Below, piece after piece: positions 16,756 through 25,049 of a stretch of DNA of 64,000 nucleotides. A program made the position numbers and the translations under genes. This DNA is from Desulfobacteraceae bacterium (GTDB lineage Bacteria; Desulfobacterota; Desulfobacteria; Desulfobacterales; RPRI01), in assembly GCA_011391695.1 (NCBI GenBank), contig JAABQB010000003.1, positions 1-64,000 on the forward strand, read 5' to 3'. Within the stretch, counting starts at the first letter, position 1. Each line of letters starts with the position of its first letter. The notes beneath the pieces were generated by a model. That model worked only from the letters and a program-made list of their open reading frames with translations. It was not told the origin of the DNA and ran no database searches.

Positions 16756-17727
16756 TTAGAAGGTTCTGTATTGCTGGATGCCGGAATCATTCTTTTCTTT
16801 GGTTACAAGCTGCTTTTCCTCAAGAAATCTCAAATGCGAAATAGCCTCTCCTGTCGCAAACCACTTTTGTGCAACCGGAAAATCATCCCATGAATCGTAC
16901 CTGATATCCCATGTCATAAAGGATGCAACCTCGAAAGCGCTTCCTGAACCCTTTTGTAAAATATCAAGTATCTCTTCGGCCCTTTTTTCATGATGCTGTT
17001 TTAATTCATCTATTCTTGTCCCGAGTTTCTTAAAGAGTCTCCTGTGTCCAGGAAGCACAAGATCGACATCAAGTTTACGTACCTTGTCGAGACTTTCAAG
17101 ATACTTTTCAAGCGGGTTCTCCTTATCTGACCAGCACTGAATATTCGGAGTTATATCTGACAGGATATGATCTCCTGCTATCAGAATTTTTTTGCCGGCC
17201 TCATAAAGACATATATGCCCCAGCGTATGACCCGGAGTTTCAACACATTCGAAACAGTAATCTCCATAAGTAATTGTTTCCCCGTCTTCCAGAACACTCA
17301 TGTCCGGCGTCCAGTCCGAACCATATTTATAACCGGGATGCTGGTGAAGGGCGGTTCTTAATTCGTTTTCCGGAAAACCATTTTTCCCGGCATACTCAAT
17401 CATCGGCTCAAACCCTTCCCATGATTCCATGATCTCCTTGTCCGGCCTGCTGAAGTATATCCTGCTTGTTGGAACAGCAAGCTTTGAGATAAGCCCGAAA
17501 TGGTCTGCGTGCAGATGCGTTATGAAAAAATCGCAATCCGCAAGGTCAACTTTTATTTCCTTTAGGCCGTTATTCATTGCGTCGAGACACTCTTTACGAT
17601 TAAATCCGGTGTCTACTATAAGGTTTTTGTCTTCTGATTTTATCACGTAAGAGTTAAGGTATTTTAACGGGCTCTCCGGAAGCGGTATTTTTATCCTGTA
17701 CAGGCTGGGGGAAATTTCTTCAGTCAT
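16756..17727 (-). CDS. metallo-beta-lactamase-fold hydrolase
   Basis: Predicted dinuclear-metal hydrolase of unknown substrate, 323 aa. The metal motif THLHADHFG gives His71, His73, Asp75 and His76; further ligands are in the ETPGHTLGH and AGDHILSD segments and in VLPGHRRL. The C-terminal portion (about 230-320) is a helical/winged domain as in MBL proteins with a BLACT-like tail. No signal peptide. Its start overlaps the end of the upstream PP2C-like gene by 8 bp, so the two form a transcription unit. Confidence 0.88.
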   Translation of the reverse strand: MTEEISPSLYRIKIPLPESPLKYLNSYVIKSEDKNLIVDTGFNRKECLDAMNNGLKEIKVDLADCDFFITHLHADHFGLISKLAVPTSRIYFSRPDKEIMESWEGFEPMIEYAGKNGFPENELRTALHQHPGYKYGSDWTPDMSVLEDGETITYGDYCFECVETPGHTLGHICLYEAGKKILIAGDHILSDITPNIQCWSDKENPLEKYLESLDKVRKLDVDLVLPGHRRLFKKLGTRIDELKQHHEKRAEEILDILQKGSGSAFEVASFMTWDIRYDSWDDFPVAQKWFATGEAISHLRFLEEKQLVTKEKNDSGIQQYRTF

Positions 17728-18598
17728 TTATTTCTTCATCCTTTATTATTATTCCTGCCGAATCGAAGGGTTCGGCATTTTCAGACCATCTCTCTTTTTC
17801 CACCCATTTACCTGTGCTTGATACAAAAGAGGATGCGAACATAGCCTCTTTTGAAGGTACTGTGCCGCCAATCACGATGGCCTTATCATCACGGCATATG
17901 GAAAACGGATCAACAATTATCATACCAATATCATCATAATTTATAATTCTTTTTCTTTTGAATTTTTGCCGGAATTTGTCCGCGATATCGCACACTGAGC
18001 CTTTAAAAAACCATTCGGGCAATTTGCCGTGTTCAGGTTTTTGAATTCTGTTTAATGCCTCGGTAAAACCGTCTGTTGCAACGATAACTCTCAATTTCCT
18101 GTTCTTCAGGGTTAAAGTCGAAATACCGGGGACATTTTTACTCCTTCCTGCAAAGTTCATGTCAGGAGCAGTTTTAAATATTATTGAACCGTCTGAAGAA
18201 TCGGCAACAATAACCATGCTGTCACCGCCGCTTGAAATGCAGGCAGCAACTTCTTTTCTGTTTTTATAAAAAGCGACGAAACTGAAAGTGCATTTATGCG
18301 TATACTTCTGTCCGCCATATATTGCTTCAATACTTTTTTTTAAAACGGAAATATCCGTCGATACATCCTGTTCCGAAAGAACTCCTTCAAGCCGTTCAAG
18401 CAGAAACCTCGAAGCCTGGGGATACCTCTCACTTCCATCAGATACGGCAAAAATCAGGCGGGAAAAATCCATAAGGAGGCAATCCCCGTTTCCGAATCCG
18501 CTCGCAACCTTATCGCTTCCGGTAACAAGAAGAGCGCTTAAAGCGCCATTCTGCCTCACCATCCGTCTTGAAGAATTTATCAGCACACGCTTTTTCAT
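17720..18598 (-). CDS. PP2C-like phosphatase-fold protein
   Basis: 292-aa soluble protein with features of the PPM/PP2C fold: FAVSDGSERYPQASRFLLERL resembles the first Asp-Gly metal motif, ISSGGDSMVIVADS the central Gly-Asp strand pair, VATDGFTEAL the later Asp-Gly motif, and NYDDIGMIIVD the terminal Asp-Asp motif. It probably dephosphorylates a protein or acts as a regulator. The match is from motif order only, and some metal ligands may be diverged. It is co-transcribed with the overlapping MBL hydrolase. No partner kinase is seen nearby. Confidence 0.65.
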   Translation of the reverse strand: MKKRVLINSSRRMVRQNGALSALLVTGSDKVASGFGNGDCLLMDFSRLIFAVSDGSERYPQASRFLLERLEGVLSEQDVSTDISVLKKSIEAIYGGQKYTHKCTFSFVAFYKNRKEVAACISSGGDSMVIVADSSDGSIIFKTAPDMNFAGRSKNVPGISTLTLKNRKLRVIVATDGFTEALNRIQKPEHGKLPEWFFKGSVCDIADKFRQKFKRKRIINYDDIGMIIVDPFSICRDDKAIVIGGTVPSKEAMFASSFVSSTGKWVEKERWSENAEPFDSAGIIIKDEEIND

Positions 18599-18621
18599 TT
18601 ATTTCTACTGTTCACTATCCA

Positions 18622-19092
18622 CTATTCACCATCAATCACCTTAAAGTAGAGAATATCTTTCACATTCCCCTTTCTTTCTTCGGAAAAGACCGGCTCAACT
18701 CTCGCCCCGATCTTTATTTTCGATTCATCTTCTATGCTTATATAGTGCTGGAAAAGAGTGTCCGCACCGTCAAATCGTATAAATCCATAGCCATAGGGCA
18801 CTGGTTTCTGCTCTCCTGTTTCAGGGTCAATAAATGCATAACGCAGAATTGTAAATGTCCCGATAACTCCCTTCGGCCCAACTTCAACAAATACCGTCAT
18901 TTCAGCAAAGCATTCCCCGCAAACACGCCTCGGAGGAACATATACTTTGCCGCATTTCGGGCACTTTATTCCAAGAAGCTTTCTGTTCTCGCGGAGTTCT
19001 TTAAAAAACCTGCTCCCGTGCATTCCAACCGCATAGTTAAAGGGCTGGCCTGATCCTTTTGATTCTACAATAAGATTCTCTTTTGCTGCCAT
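18622..19092 (-). CDS. DUF35 zinc-ribbon/OB-fold partner of the thiolase-fold protein
   Basis: 156-aa Zn-ribbon plus OB-fold protein of the DUF35 family. These proteins bind thiolase-fold enzymes and help position acyl-CoA substrates. The Zn ribbon is CPKCGKVYVPPRRVCGEC, followed by an OB-like beta domain (GVIGTFTILRYAFIDPETGE ... YGYGFIRFDGADTLFQHYI). ATG 19092 has GGAGA upstream. It lies 8 bp after the thiolase-fold gene it presumably serves. A second, similar pair lies directly upstream at 20432-22047. Confidence 0.9.
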   Translation of the reverse strand: MAAKENLIVESKGSGQPFNYAVGMHGSRFFKELRENRKLLGIKCPKCGKVYVPPRRVCGECFAEMTVFVEVGPKGVIGTFTILRYAFIDPETGEQKPVPYGYGFIRFDGADTLFQHYISIEDESKIKIGARVEPVFSEERKGNVKDILYFKVIDGE

Positions 19093-19100
19093 GACTTCTC

Positions 19101-20264
19101 CTAAAAATCGGGTTTTCTTTTTCCGTGCAAAAGCATATCCGACCACATGCACCCGCCGAAGCCGGTGCTTATAGCAAAATTAACATCGGGAACCTGCCTT
19201 GCTTCGGCCTTTCCCATCACCTGCAGCGCTGCCTCGGCGCATCTGATAAGACCGGTAGCTCCTATTGGATTGCAGGCAATAACGCCGCCCGAAGGGTTTA
19301 TGGGAAGTTCGCCGCCCATATCCGTTGCACCGCTCCATATATATTCCGCACCTTTACCTTTTTCTACTATCCCGAGATCTTCTATCCAGATTATGCCCGC
19401 AAATGAATATGGCTGGTAAAGCTCTATGACGTCTATCTCCTTTCTCGGCTCACGGATCCCGGCCTTTGCATATATCTCCCTTGATGCCTCGGCAATGCTG
19501 TCGAGTTCCCCCCAGTTCACATCACCGAGATACGTATATTTGTGCCTGTTGGCTGTAGTCCATATCCAGTCGGGAGTTGAGGTTACCTTTCCGGCACAGT
19601 CTTCGCTTGCCATTATTACTGCGCACGCGCCGTCTGTTCTCGGGCAGACATCCAGAAGATGAATCGGGTCGGCAAGCATTGGAGAGGCAAGAACATCCTC
19701 GATTGTGATTTCTCTCCGAAGCTGGGCATGAGGATTGTTGCAGGCATGTTTTCTGTCCCTCACGGAAACTCTTGCCGCATCTTTCTCGGTTGCCCCGTAT
19801 TTTGCCATGTAAGCCTGCGCTTCTGCGGCAAGGCCGGATATCGCCCCTGCAAAAACAAGCCTGTCCCACACAGGATCAAATGCTGTTGTTATGGCGCCGG
19901 TTGTGTCCGATTCGGAATTCTTCTCCCATCCTATAACCAGCACTTTTTCAAAAAACCCCGATGCAACCAGATGATAACCTCCGATGGCAAGTGTGCTTCC
20001 GGTAGTGCCGCCTGTTGTCAGCTTTATGACGGGCTTCATGGTCCCGCCGGAGCCGTCCACGCTCCAGCAGTCCACATAGTTGATGCCTTCGAAATGATCC
20101 ATGTTTCCAATTACAACGGCATCTATATCCTTTATCGTCAGATCCGCATCCTTTAATGCCCTCTGCACCGCTTCATTGATAAGCTCCTGCCCGTTTACGT
20201 CGGGACGGTGGCTTTTATGGTATGTCTGGCCTGTTCCGACTATCGCAACTCTTTTTTTAGGCAT
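19101..20264 (-). CDS. thiolase-superfamily protein lacking the nucleophilic Cys (possible aldolase)
   Basis: 387-aa protein of the SCP-x/lipid-transfer type thiolase family (VAIVGTGQTYHKSHRPDVNG at the start, INPSGGVIACNPIGATGL near the end). By eye against SCP2 thiolase, the catalytic NNCATGS motif becomes TGGTTGS, so the nucleophilic Cys is Gly86. The usual HDAFT-type motif reads IELYQPYSF, and the GHPxGATG His is Asn. Loss of Cys, a Tyr in the ELxD motif and a DUF35 partner resemble Ltp2-type retro-aldolases, which cleave beta-hydroxy acyl-CoA side chains. A true thiolase activity is unlikely. The actual substrate is unknown. Confidence 0.8.
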   Translation of the reverse strand: MPKKRVAIVGTGQTYHKSHRPDVNGQELINEAVQRALKDADLTIKDIDAVVIGNMDHFEGINYVDCWSVDGSGGTMKPVIKLTTGGTTGSTLAIGGYHLVASGFFEKVLVIGWEKNSESDTTGAITTAFDPVWDRLVFAGAISGLAAEAQAYMAKYGATEKDAARVSVRDRKHACNNPHAQLRREITIEDVLASPMLADPIHLLDVCPRTDGACAVIMASEDCAGKVTSTPDWIWTTANRHKYTYLGDVNWGELDSIAEASREIYAKAGIREPRKEIDVIELYQPYSFAGIIWIEDLGIVEKGKGAEYIWSGATDMGGELPINPSGGVIACNPIGATGLIRCAEAALQVMGKAEARQVPDVNFAISTGFGGCMWSDMLLHGKRKPDF

Positions 20265-20317
20265 ATATATTTTTTCTCCTGCTATTTACTGATAGTTTAG
20301 TAAATAGTTAAAATTCC

Positions 20318-20445
20318 GACGGCAAACTAAAAAGCTCATTATGCAAGGCGACGCGAATCTTGAGGAATGAAGCGTACATCTAAGTACGCTGCAATGACGA
20401 AAGATGAAGCGCAACACAGCAGAATGACTTTTTAGGAAGCCGTCA
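20318..20445. repeat. 128-bp palindromic dispersed repeat (copy A)
   Basis: The ends form imperfect inverted repeats: GACGGC...TAAAAAGCTCATT against AATGACTTTTTA...GCCGTC. Inside are ATGCAAGGCG, a near-palindrome around GCGTAC/GTACGC, and ACGAAAGATGAAG. A second copy lies inverted at 59604-59729, and 37558-37690 shares the GACGGCTTCTTAAAAAG end. There is no ORF. It overlaps and supplies the last codons and the stop of the thiolase-fold gene at 20432-21574. Confidence 0.85.
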
Positions 20446-21574
20446 GTACCCAGACGCAATGGGACTGCCCGCACAGTCCGTTCACGCCGTGCGCGACTCC
20501 TGTTCTTGCGCCTGCAACCTGATATCCGCCGGCCTCGCCCCTCAACTGCTTCACAATTTCAGCTATACGTATAAGACCTCCGGCTATTACGGGATGACCG
20601 CTCAATAAACCTCCGGACGGATTAACCGGAAGCCTTCCTTTTATATCATAATGCCCTTTCTCAAGATTAATACCAGCCTTCCCGCCTTCAGAAAGCCCCA
20701 TAGCCTCGATCCACATCAGTTCCTGGTATGTGAAGGCGTCATAAACCTCAGCCACATCTATTTCTGAAAGCGGATCTGTAATCTGCGCCATCGAAAATGC
20801 ATTTTTAGCCGCCTTCGTGAGCGCGACAGCTTTTGATATCTCGCGGTCTCCTATAAAATATGAATCTGCACAAAAAGCGACACCCTTTATCCAAACCGGG
20901 ACACCGCCGTATCGTGATGTCCTTTTTCCATTCGCGATAATTACCGCGCAGCAACCATCCGAAACAGGAGAACAATCGAGCTTATGAAGCGGGTCCGATA
21001 TCATTTCCGATTCAAGCACATCCTGGACCGTAATATCCATAGGAAGTTGCGAAAGAGGGTTATATTTTGCGTTACCATGATTTTTGACGGACACCATCGC
21101 CATCTGCTCTGGGGTTGTGCCGGTGCGGTGCATGTACGCCCTTGCCTGCAAAGCGCATGCTGAGACCATGTCCATCCCGAGCGCCCTGTCGTATATGGGG
21201 TCAAAAGCCGCATTCGTAATTAGGCTTGAAACACTTTCAGAACCTTTGCTGTGAGCAGTTACAAGAGTTGTTCCATATGATCCCGAAAGCACTCTTGCAA
21301 GCCCGTAAAATGCGCCGAATGTCCCGTCCCCTTCAACGCAGGAAACATTCTTATGGCGCGCTCCGCTTGCATCCCCGACAGCCATGCAGGATATTGTTCT
21401 TCCGTCCCAGAAATCATTTGATGTTGTGATTACATTATCGATATCGTCTATCGTCATTTTTGCATCGGAAAGGGCCTTGTTGACCGCTTCCCAAACCATG
21501 TCCGCAAATGTCTCTTTAATCTTATTTGCCTCAATCTTTGTAATTCCAACACCTATAACAGCCGCTTTGTCCAT
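20432..21574 (-). CDS. second thiolase-superfamily protein lacking the nucleophilic Cys
   Basis: 380-aa thiolase-fold protein (VIGVGITKIEANKIKETFADM at the start, VNPSGGLLSGHPVIAGGLIR near the end). In the active-site loop VSCVEGDGTFGAFYGLAR the position of the nucleophilic Cys appears to be Asp83, and the ELHDAFT-type motif reads EVYDAFTYQEL. Like its neighbour it therefore looks like an Ltp2-type aldolase or other repurposed thiolase. It is transcribed with the DUF35 gene 11 bp upstream. The final residues and TAA stop come from the dispersed repeat at 20318-20445, so the native C-terminus was altered by repeat insertion or the repeat lies exactly at the gene end. Confidence 0.8.
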   Translation of the reverse strand: MDKAAVIGVGITKIEANKIKETFADMVWEAVNKALSDAKMTIDDIDNVITTSNDFWDGRTISCMAVGDASGARHKNVSCVEGDGTFGAFYGLARVLSGSYGTTLVTAHSKGSESVSSLITNAAFDPIYDRALGMDMVSACALQARAYMHRTGTTPEQMAMVSVKNHGNAKYNPLSQLPMDITVQDVLESEMISDPLHKLDCSPVSDGCCAVIIANGKRTSRYGGVPVWIKGVAFCADSYFIGDREISKAVALTKAAKNAFSMAQITDPLSEIDVAEVYDAFTYQELMWIEAMGLSEGGKAGINLEKGHYDIKGRLPVNPSGGLLSGHPVIAGGLIRIAEIVKQLRGEAGGYQVAGARTGVAHGVNGLCGQSHCVWVLTAS

Positions 21575-21585
21575 ATTTGATTCCT

Positions 21586-22047
21586 TTAGCTTATTGGCCT
21601 GAAACAGGCAATGTCCTGCATGCTTCCGCTTCTTTCTTCATTAAATTTTGCTGCAACTCGCGTGCCTATTTTTATATCTTCATGACCCGGATTTTCAATA
21701 TAGTGAAGGATCGATGTGTCTGCTCCGTCCAGCTTTATCAGTCCAAAAATAACCGGTGCTTTTCGGGTAAGTGCTGCAAGCTGCCTTTTAACAATTGTAA
21801 AAGACTCAAGAACACCCTCCGAAGATACTTCAACCCATGCCATCTTTTCATGAAAGCATAGAGGGCAAACTTTTCTTGGAGGAACAAAAACTTTCTCGCA
21901 TACCGGACACCTGGTACCCATTATTTTCTTGTCGTCCCTCAGCGCCAAAAAAAACCTTTCCGCTGTTTCTCCTGTCCACCAGGCGTAAGGAACATTAATT
22001 CTGCTCTTAAAAACCATAGGTTCAACATCTGAGAAAATATCAGTCAT
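21586..22047 (-). CDS. second DUF35 zinc-ribbon/OB-fold protein
   Basis: 153-aa partner of the following thiolase-fold gene. The Zn ribbon is CPVCEKVFVPPRKVCPLC; the OB-like portion includes GVLESFTIVKRQLAALTRK and IFGLIKLDGADTSILHYI. It shares layout and many residues with the DUF35 gene at 18622-19092, which indicates a duplicated two-gene module. The gene begins at ATG 22047. The 172-bp space to the divergent crotonase gene should hold promoters for both directions. Confidence 0.9.
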   Translation of the reverse strand: MTDIFSDVEPMVFKSRINVPYAWWTGETAERFFLALRDDKKIMGTRCPVCEKVFVPPRKVCPLCFHEKMAWVEVSSEGVLESFTIVKRQLAALTRKAPVIFGLIKLDGADTSILHYIENPGHEDIKIGTRVAAKFNEERSGSMQDIACFRPIS

Positions 22048-22219
22048 ATGGTTGTCCCCCTTTTTTACAAAGCTGTCGAAAACAAGTTCATCATATGAGT
22101 CTTGTTCGAAATTATAATCAGATTCAATTTGCTTGACTTCATTTAGAAGCTTGAGTATTAAAAGTCAACAGCTTAATTATGCCTTATAGTAAGTCCATCA
22201 AACAAAGGAAGATACCTTT

Positions 22220-23023
22220 ATGGCTCTTATTTATGAAAAAAAAGGTGGAATTGCTTATCTTACAATAAACAGGCCTGAAGCAAGAAATGCGGTTGACCCT
22301 GAAACGGCCGTTGAGCTTGCAAACGCGTGGAAGGATTACAGGGATAACGGCGATCTGCGTTGCGCGATCATCACTGGAGCAGGCGAACAGGCCTTTTGCG
22401 CCGGAGCGGATCTTGCCCGCCTGATTCCGCTTTTAACCGGAGCCCGGAAAGCAGAAACAGAAGCCGACAAAATAATTCAGGGCGATTCACAGCTTCTTCA
22501 GAATGCTTTTTTAAGGGGTTTTGAGCTCAATAAACCTGTCATAGCCGCTGTAAACGGTTTCGCTATAGCCGGCGGTTTTGAACTTCTTTATGGCGCCGAC
22601 ATACGGGTTGCCTCATTTGACGCCAAATTCGGCCTTCAGGAGGTCAAATGGTCTATTTTCCCGGCTGGAGGTTCAACCGTGTGGCTGCCAAGGCAGCTTC
22701 CGTATGCAAAAGCAATGGAGATTCTTCTTACCGGCGAACTTATGGACTCTCACGAAGCCTTCCGTCTCGGATTTGTAAATAAAATCGTCCCTGCAAACAT
22801 GGTGATAGAAGAAGCCGAGCGCTACGCGAACATCATTATCAAAAACGGGCCGCTTGCAGTATCAGGAATAAAGAAAGCGGTTCATTCCATAACAGGCATG
22901 TCGATAAAAGAGGGTATGGCAAAAGAGATCGAGTATGCAATCCCGGTTTTTCTGAGCGAAGACGCGAAAGAAGGGCCGAGAGCTTTCAAACAAAAAAGGG
23001 AGCCGGTTTTTAAAGGAAAGTAG
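22220..23023 (+). CDS. enoyl-CoA hydratase/isomerase (crotonase) family protein
   Basis: Crotonase-fold enzyme, 267 aa, acting on an acyl-CoA thioester, probably hydration of an enoyl-CoA. Family features are INRPEARNAVDPETA, the CoA and oxyanion hole segment AFCAGADLARL, and the second oxyanion segment NGFAIAGGFELLYGADIRVAS. KFGLQEVKWSIFPAGGSTVWL occupies the catalytic helix region, where the second classical hydratase Glu is not evident, so exact activity is open. It is divergent from the two aldolase-like modules, to which a hydratase would be a natural partner, and lies 8 bp before coaE. Confidence 0.88.
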   Translation: MALIYEKKGGIAYLTINRPEARNAVDPETAVELANAWKDYRDNGDLRCAIITGAGEQAFCAGADLARLIPLLTGARKAETEADKIIQGDSQLLQNAFLRGFELNKPVIAAVNGFAIAGGFELLYGADIRVASFDAKFGLQEVKWSIFPAGGSTVWLPRQLPYAKAMEILLTGELMDSHEAFRLGFVNKIVPANMVIEEAERYANIIIKNGPLAVSGIKKAVHSITGMSIKEGMAKEIEYAIPVFLSEDAKEGPRAFKQKREPVFKGK

Positions 23024-23031
23024 GAGCTGAT

Positions 23032-23637
23032 TTGATAATAGCCGGCCTTACAGGCGGAATAGCGACAGGTAAAAGCACCGTATCCTCTGTTTTAAGGGAA
23101 GCAGGCGCAATAATAATCGATGCAGACGCAATTGCTCGTGATGTCGTGAAAAAGAATTTTCCGGCGTGGCATGAAATTGTCAGGATATTCGGGAAAGAGG
23201 TGCTTCTACCTGATGGTGAAATCGACAGGGCACGCCTTGGTAACATAATATTCAGAGATTCCTCAAAAAAAGAGATTCTGAACAAAATAGTCCATCCTTA
23301 TGTTATTCAAAAAGTGGCTGAGTTGATTGAAGAGATCGGGAAGGAATCCCCAGACTCCATTGTAATCCTTGATGTGCCGCTTCTTATAGAGGCCGGGATG
23401 GACAAAGGACTGGAAGATGTGATTCTCGTTTACGCGCCTGAAGATATCCAGAAAAAGAGGCTGGCTGAAAGAGACGGAATTTCAGATGAAGACTCCCTTT
23501 TAAGAGTAAGCTCTCAGATGCCGATTGAAGAAAAGAAAGAGTTCGCTACATTTATAATCGACAACAGCGGGCCAATCGAGGCAACGAAAAAAAGAGCACT
23601 TGAAGTCTTTGATAGCCTGAAAAAAAAGACAGGTTAA
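23032..23637 (+). CDS. coaE: dephospho-CoA kinase
   Basis: Last step of coenzyme A synthesis: ATP-dependent phosphorylation of dephospho-CoA. The P-loop is GLTGGIATGKST at the N-terminus, followed by IIDADAIARDVV for the CoA-binding loop and ILDVPLLIEAGMDKG. The 201-aa length is typical. The start is a TTG, supported by TAGGAG upstream and by conservation of the following residues. It follows the crotonase gene closely and both are probably co-transcribed. Confidence 0.95.
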   Translation: MIIAGLTGGIATGKSTVSSVLREAGAIIIDADAIARDVVKKNFPAWHEIVRIFGKEVLLPDGEIDRARLGNIIFRDSSKKEILNKIVHPYVIQKVAELIEEIGKESPDSIVILDVPLLIEAGMDKGLEDVILVYAPEDIQKKRLAERDGISDEDSLLRVSSQMPIEEKKEFATFIIDNSGPIEATKKRALEVFDSLKKKTG

Positions 23638-23853
23638 ATATTTGATTTGCACATTACTCCCAAAATATGTGTTTACCCCTATATTTAATACAACTTAATA
23701 ACAAATATGGTTATGTAATATTACATAAATTTACTTTCTTTTCCGTTCCTTTCCATCTGTTATTCAGAATACATGCGCTTTTATAGTTTCTTTACCACTA
23801 TCTTTTCCTGCTCACTTGCCCCCTGAACCCTTTTATAGCTTTGTGCCTGCCTG

Positions 23854-23892
23854 CCCTGTTAAATTTCCCGCAGGGAACGCTATTTAACAGGG
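23854..23892. repeat. perfect 11-bp inverted repeat
   Basis: CCCTGTTAAAT (23854-23864) and ATTTAACAGGG (23882-23892) are exact inverses around a GC-rich 17-bp centre. No T run follows on the plus strand, so it is not a standard terminator of coaE and is more likely a short palindromic repeat unit. Confidence 0.7.
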
Positions 23893-24169
23893 TGAACCTT
23901 TGCCCCTTTGACCCTTAAAAACCATTGACAAATCAAGTGCCTTATGGTTTTTTTAGTCCGCATTTCGACAATCCAACCTTAATTCTCATGCGTCATGGAT
24001 GACTCTTTATATAAAAAAGACTATTTCGTTTACAGTTTTCAGGGGATAAATTGAGTTCGTACCAAGCTTTCACCGGAGCATGCGCAGGCCAACCTTCGAG
24101 CTATAGCATGACAAACTTGCGCGGATGGTTACAGACAAGAGCTTAAATTGATTCTTAAAATATTGTTGA

Positions 24170-24358
24170 CTTATATTTTGATGAACGTCCCCAATTTTGC
24201 CCCCCAGGAACCGATCAATTTCATAAGCCATAACCTTACTCCCGTTTTATCTTTCCAAAAAGGAATATACTCCATTTTTATCCAAATTCAAGCTGTTTTT
24301 TAAGGGAGAGATAGGGGGCAAGGGATAAACACGTGTATTGGGGCGTTCATCAATATAA
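24170..24358. mobile_element. MITE-like element with imperfect terminal inverted repeats, no ORF
   Basis: The left end TTATATTTTGATGAACGTCC continuing to CCAAT is mirrored by ATTGGGGCGTTCATCAATA at the right end, leaving about 20 of 22 positions matched. Just inside, TTTTGCCCCCC and GGGGGCAAGGG are also inverted. The interior of about 140 bp has no coding potential. Such size and structure fit a non-autonomous element, but no second copy is seen in the window. Confidence 0.5.
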
Positions 24359-24409
24359 GGGAGAGCATGGGGACGGGCATGAAATTATGCGTTTCTGTTA
24401 AATAAAGCC

Positions 24410-24901
24410 CTATTTCTTATCAATTCTCCCCAGAATCTCTTTAACGGTATTCCCGTCTGCCAGTTTACCGAAATGTTTCATCACGGTTCCCATTGCCTGC
24501 ATCGGACTCTTAAACTGAGAAAAATCAATGTTCTCTTTTATCCACGCTTCAATCTCTTCCCTGCCCGCCATCTGAGGAAGATATGTCGACAGTATTTCAA
24601 GATATCCTGATGTCTCTTTTTTTGTAAGCTCAAGAACGGTTTTTTCAGATTTTACAAGCCCTCTTATAATTCCGAGAATATCATCGTCTGTAATCTCTTC
24701 GCCCTTTTTCAGCCTGAACGATTTTTTCCCGCTCTCAAGCGTCAGGGGAACCGTCAGCTTCGGATATTCCGACATGATCTGCCGGACCGTATTTCTGACA
24801 GTGTCATCTTTTTTCAACATAGCTGATTTCAAATCTGCTTTAAGTTTATCCAGCAAAGAAACGCCGAGCTCCTTGCTCCACCCGTAGTATTTTTCATCCA
24901 T
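24410..24901 (-). CDS. GatB/YqeY domain protein
   Basis: 163-aa protein related to the tRNA-binding tail domain of GatB. It is often found as a stand-alone protein and may aid amidotransferase or tRNA handling. Motifs are LLDKLKADLKSAMLKKDDTVRNTVRQI at the N-terminus (a normal YqeY start), the segment LSTYLPQMAGREEIEAWI and the C-terminal PMQAMGTVMKHFGKLADGN. ATG 24901 is chosen because sequence upstream of it in the same frame is the palindromic repeat at 24968-24995. Confidence 0.88.
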   Translation of the reverse strand: MDEKYYGWSKELGVSLLDKLKADLKSAMLKKDDTVRNTVRQIMSEYPKLTVPLTLESGKKSFRLKKGEEITDDDILGIIRGLVKSEKTVLELTKKETSGYLEILSTYLPQMAGREEIEAWIKENIDFSQFKSPMQAMGTVMKHFGKLADGNTVKEILGRIDKK

Positions 24902-24967
24902 ATCATTCACCTTTTCTCTACCCTTGATAGAATCGTAAAAAAATAGCCTTGCTTGTCTTTTTAACAG

Positions 24968-24995
24968 TTTCTGGACTCCCGTTTTCACGGGAGTG
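24968..24995. repeat. GACTCCCGTTTTCACGGGAGT hairpin repeat
   Basis: ACTCCCGT and ACGGGAGT form an 8-bp stem with a TTTC loop, preceded by CTGG and followed by GAC. The same unit is repeated twice at 37585-37650, so it is a dispersed hairpin family in this genome. It sits upstream of the yqeY start. Confidence 0.75.
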
Positions 24996-25049
24996 ACGAG
25001 ACTTTGACTTTTTGCAAATCTATAAATAGTTATTTCTATTTACCCTGAA

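Larger units (their letters stand above)
23638..24409. other. 772-bp intergenic region with inverted repeats and no gene
   Basis: No reading frame with coding character is seen on either strand. The stretch is AT-rich at its left end, contains a perfect 11-bp inverted repeat at 23854-23892 and the 24170-24358 element described separately, and separates convergent coaE and yqeY. It probably accumulated mobile-type repeats. Confidence 0.7.

Noticed and set aside
24170-24358. CRISPR array or phage attachment site
   Set aside because: There are only two inverted ends, no direct repeats with spacers, and no cas genes or integrase in the window.
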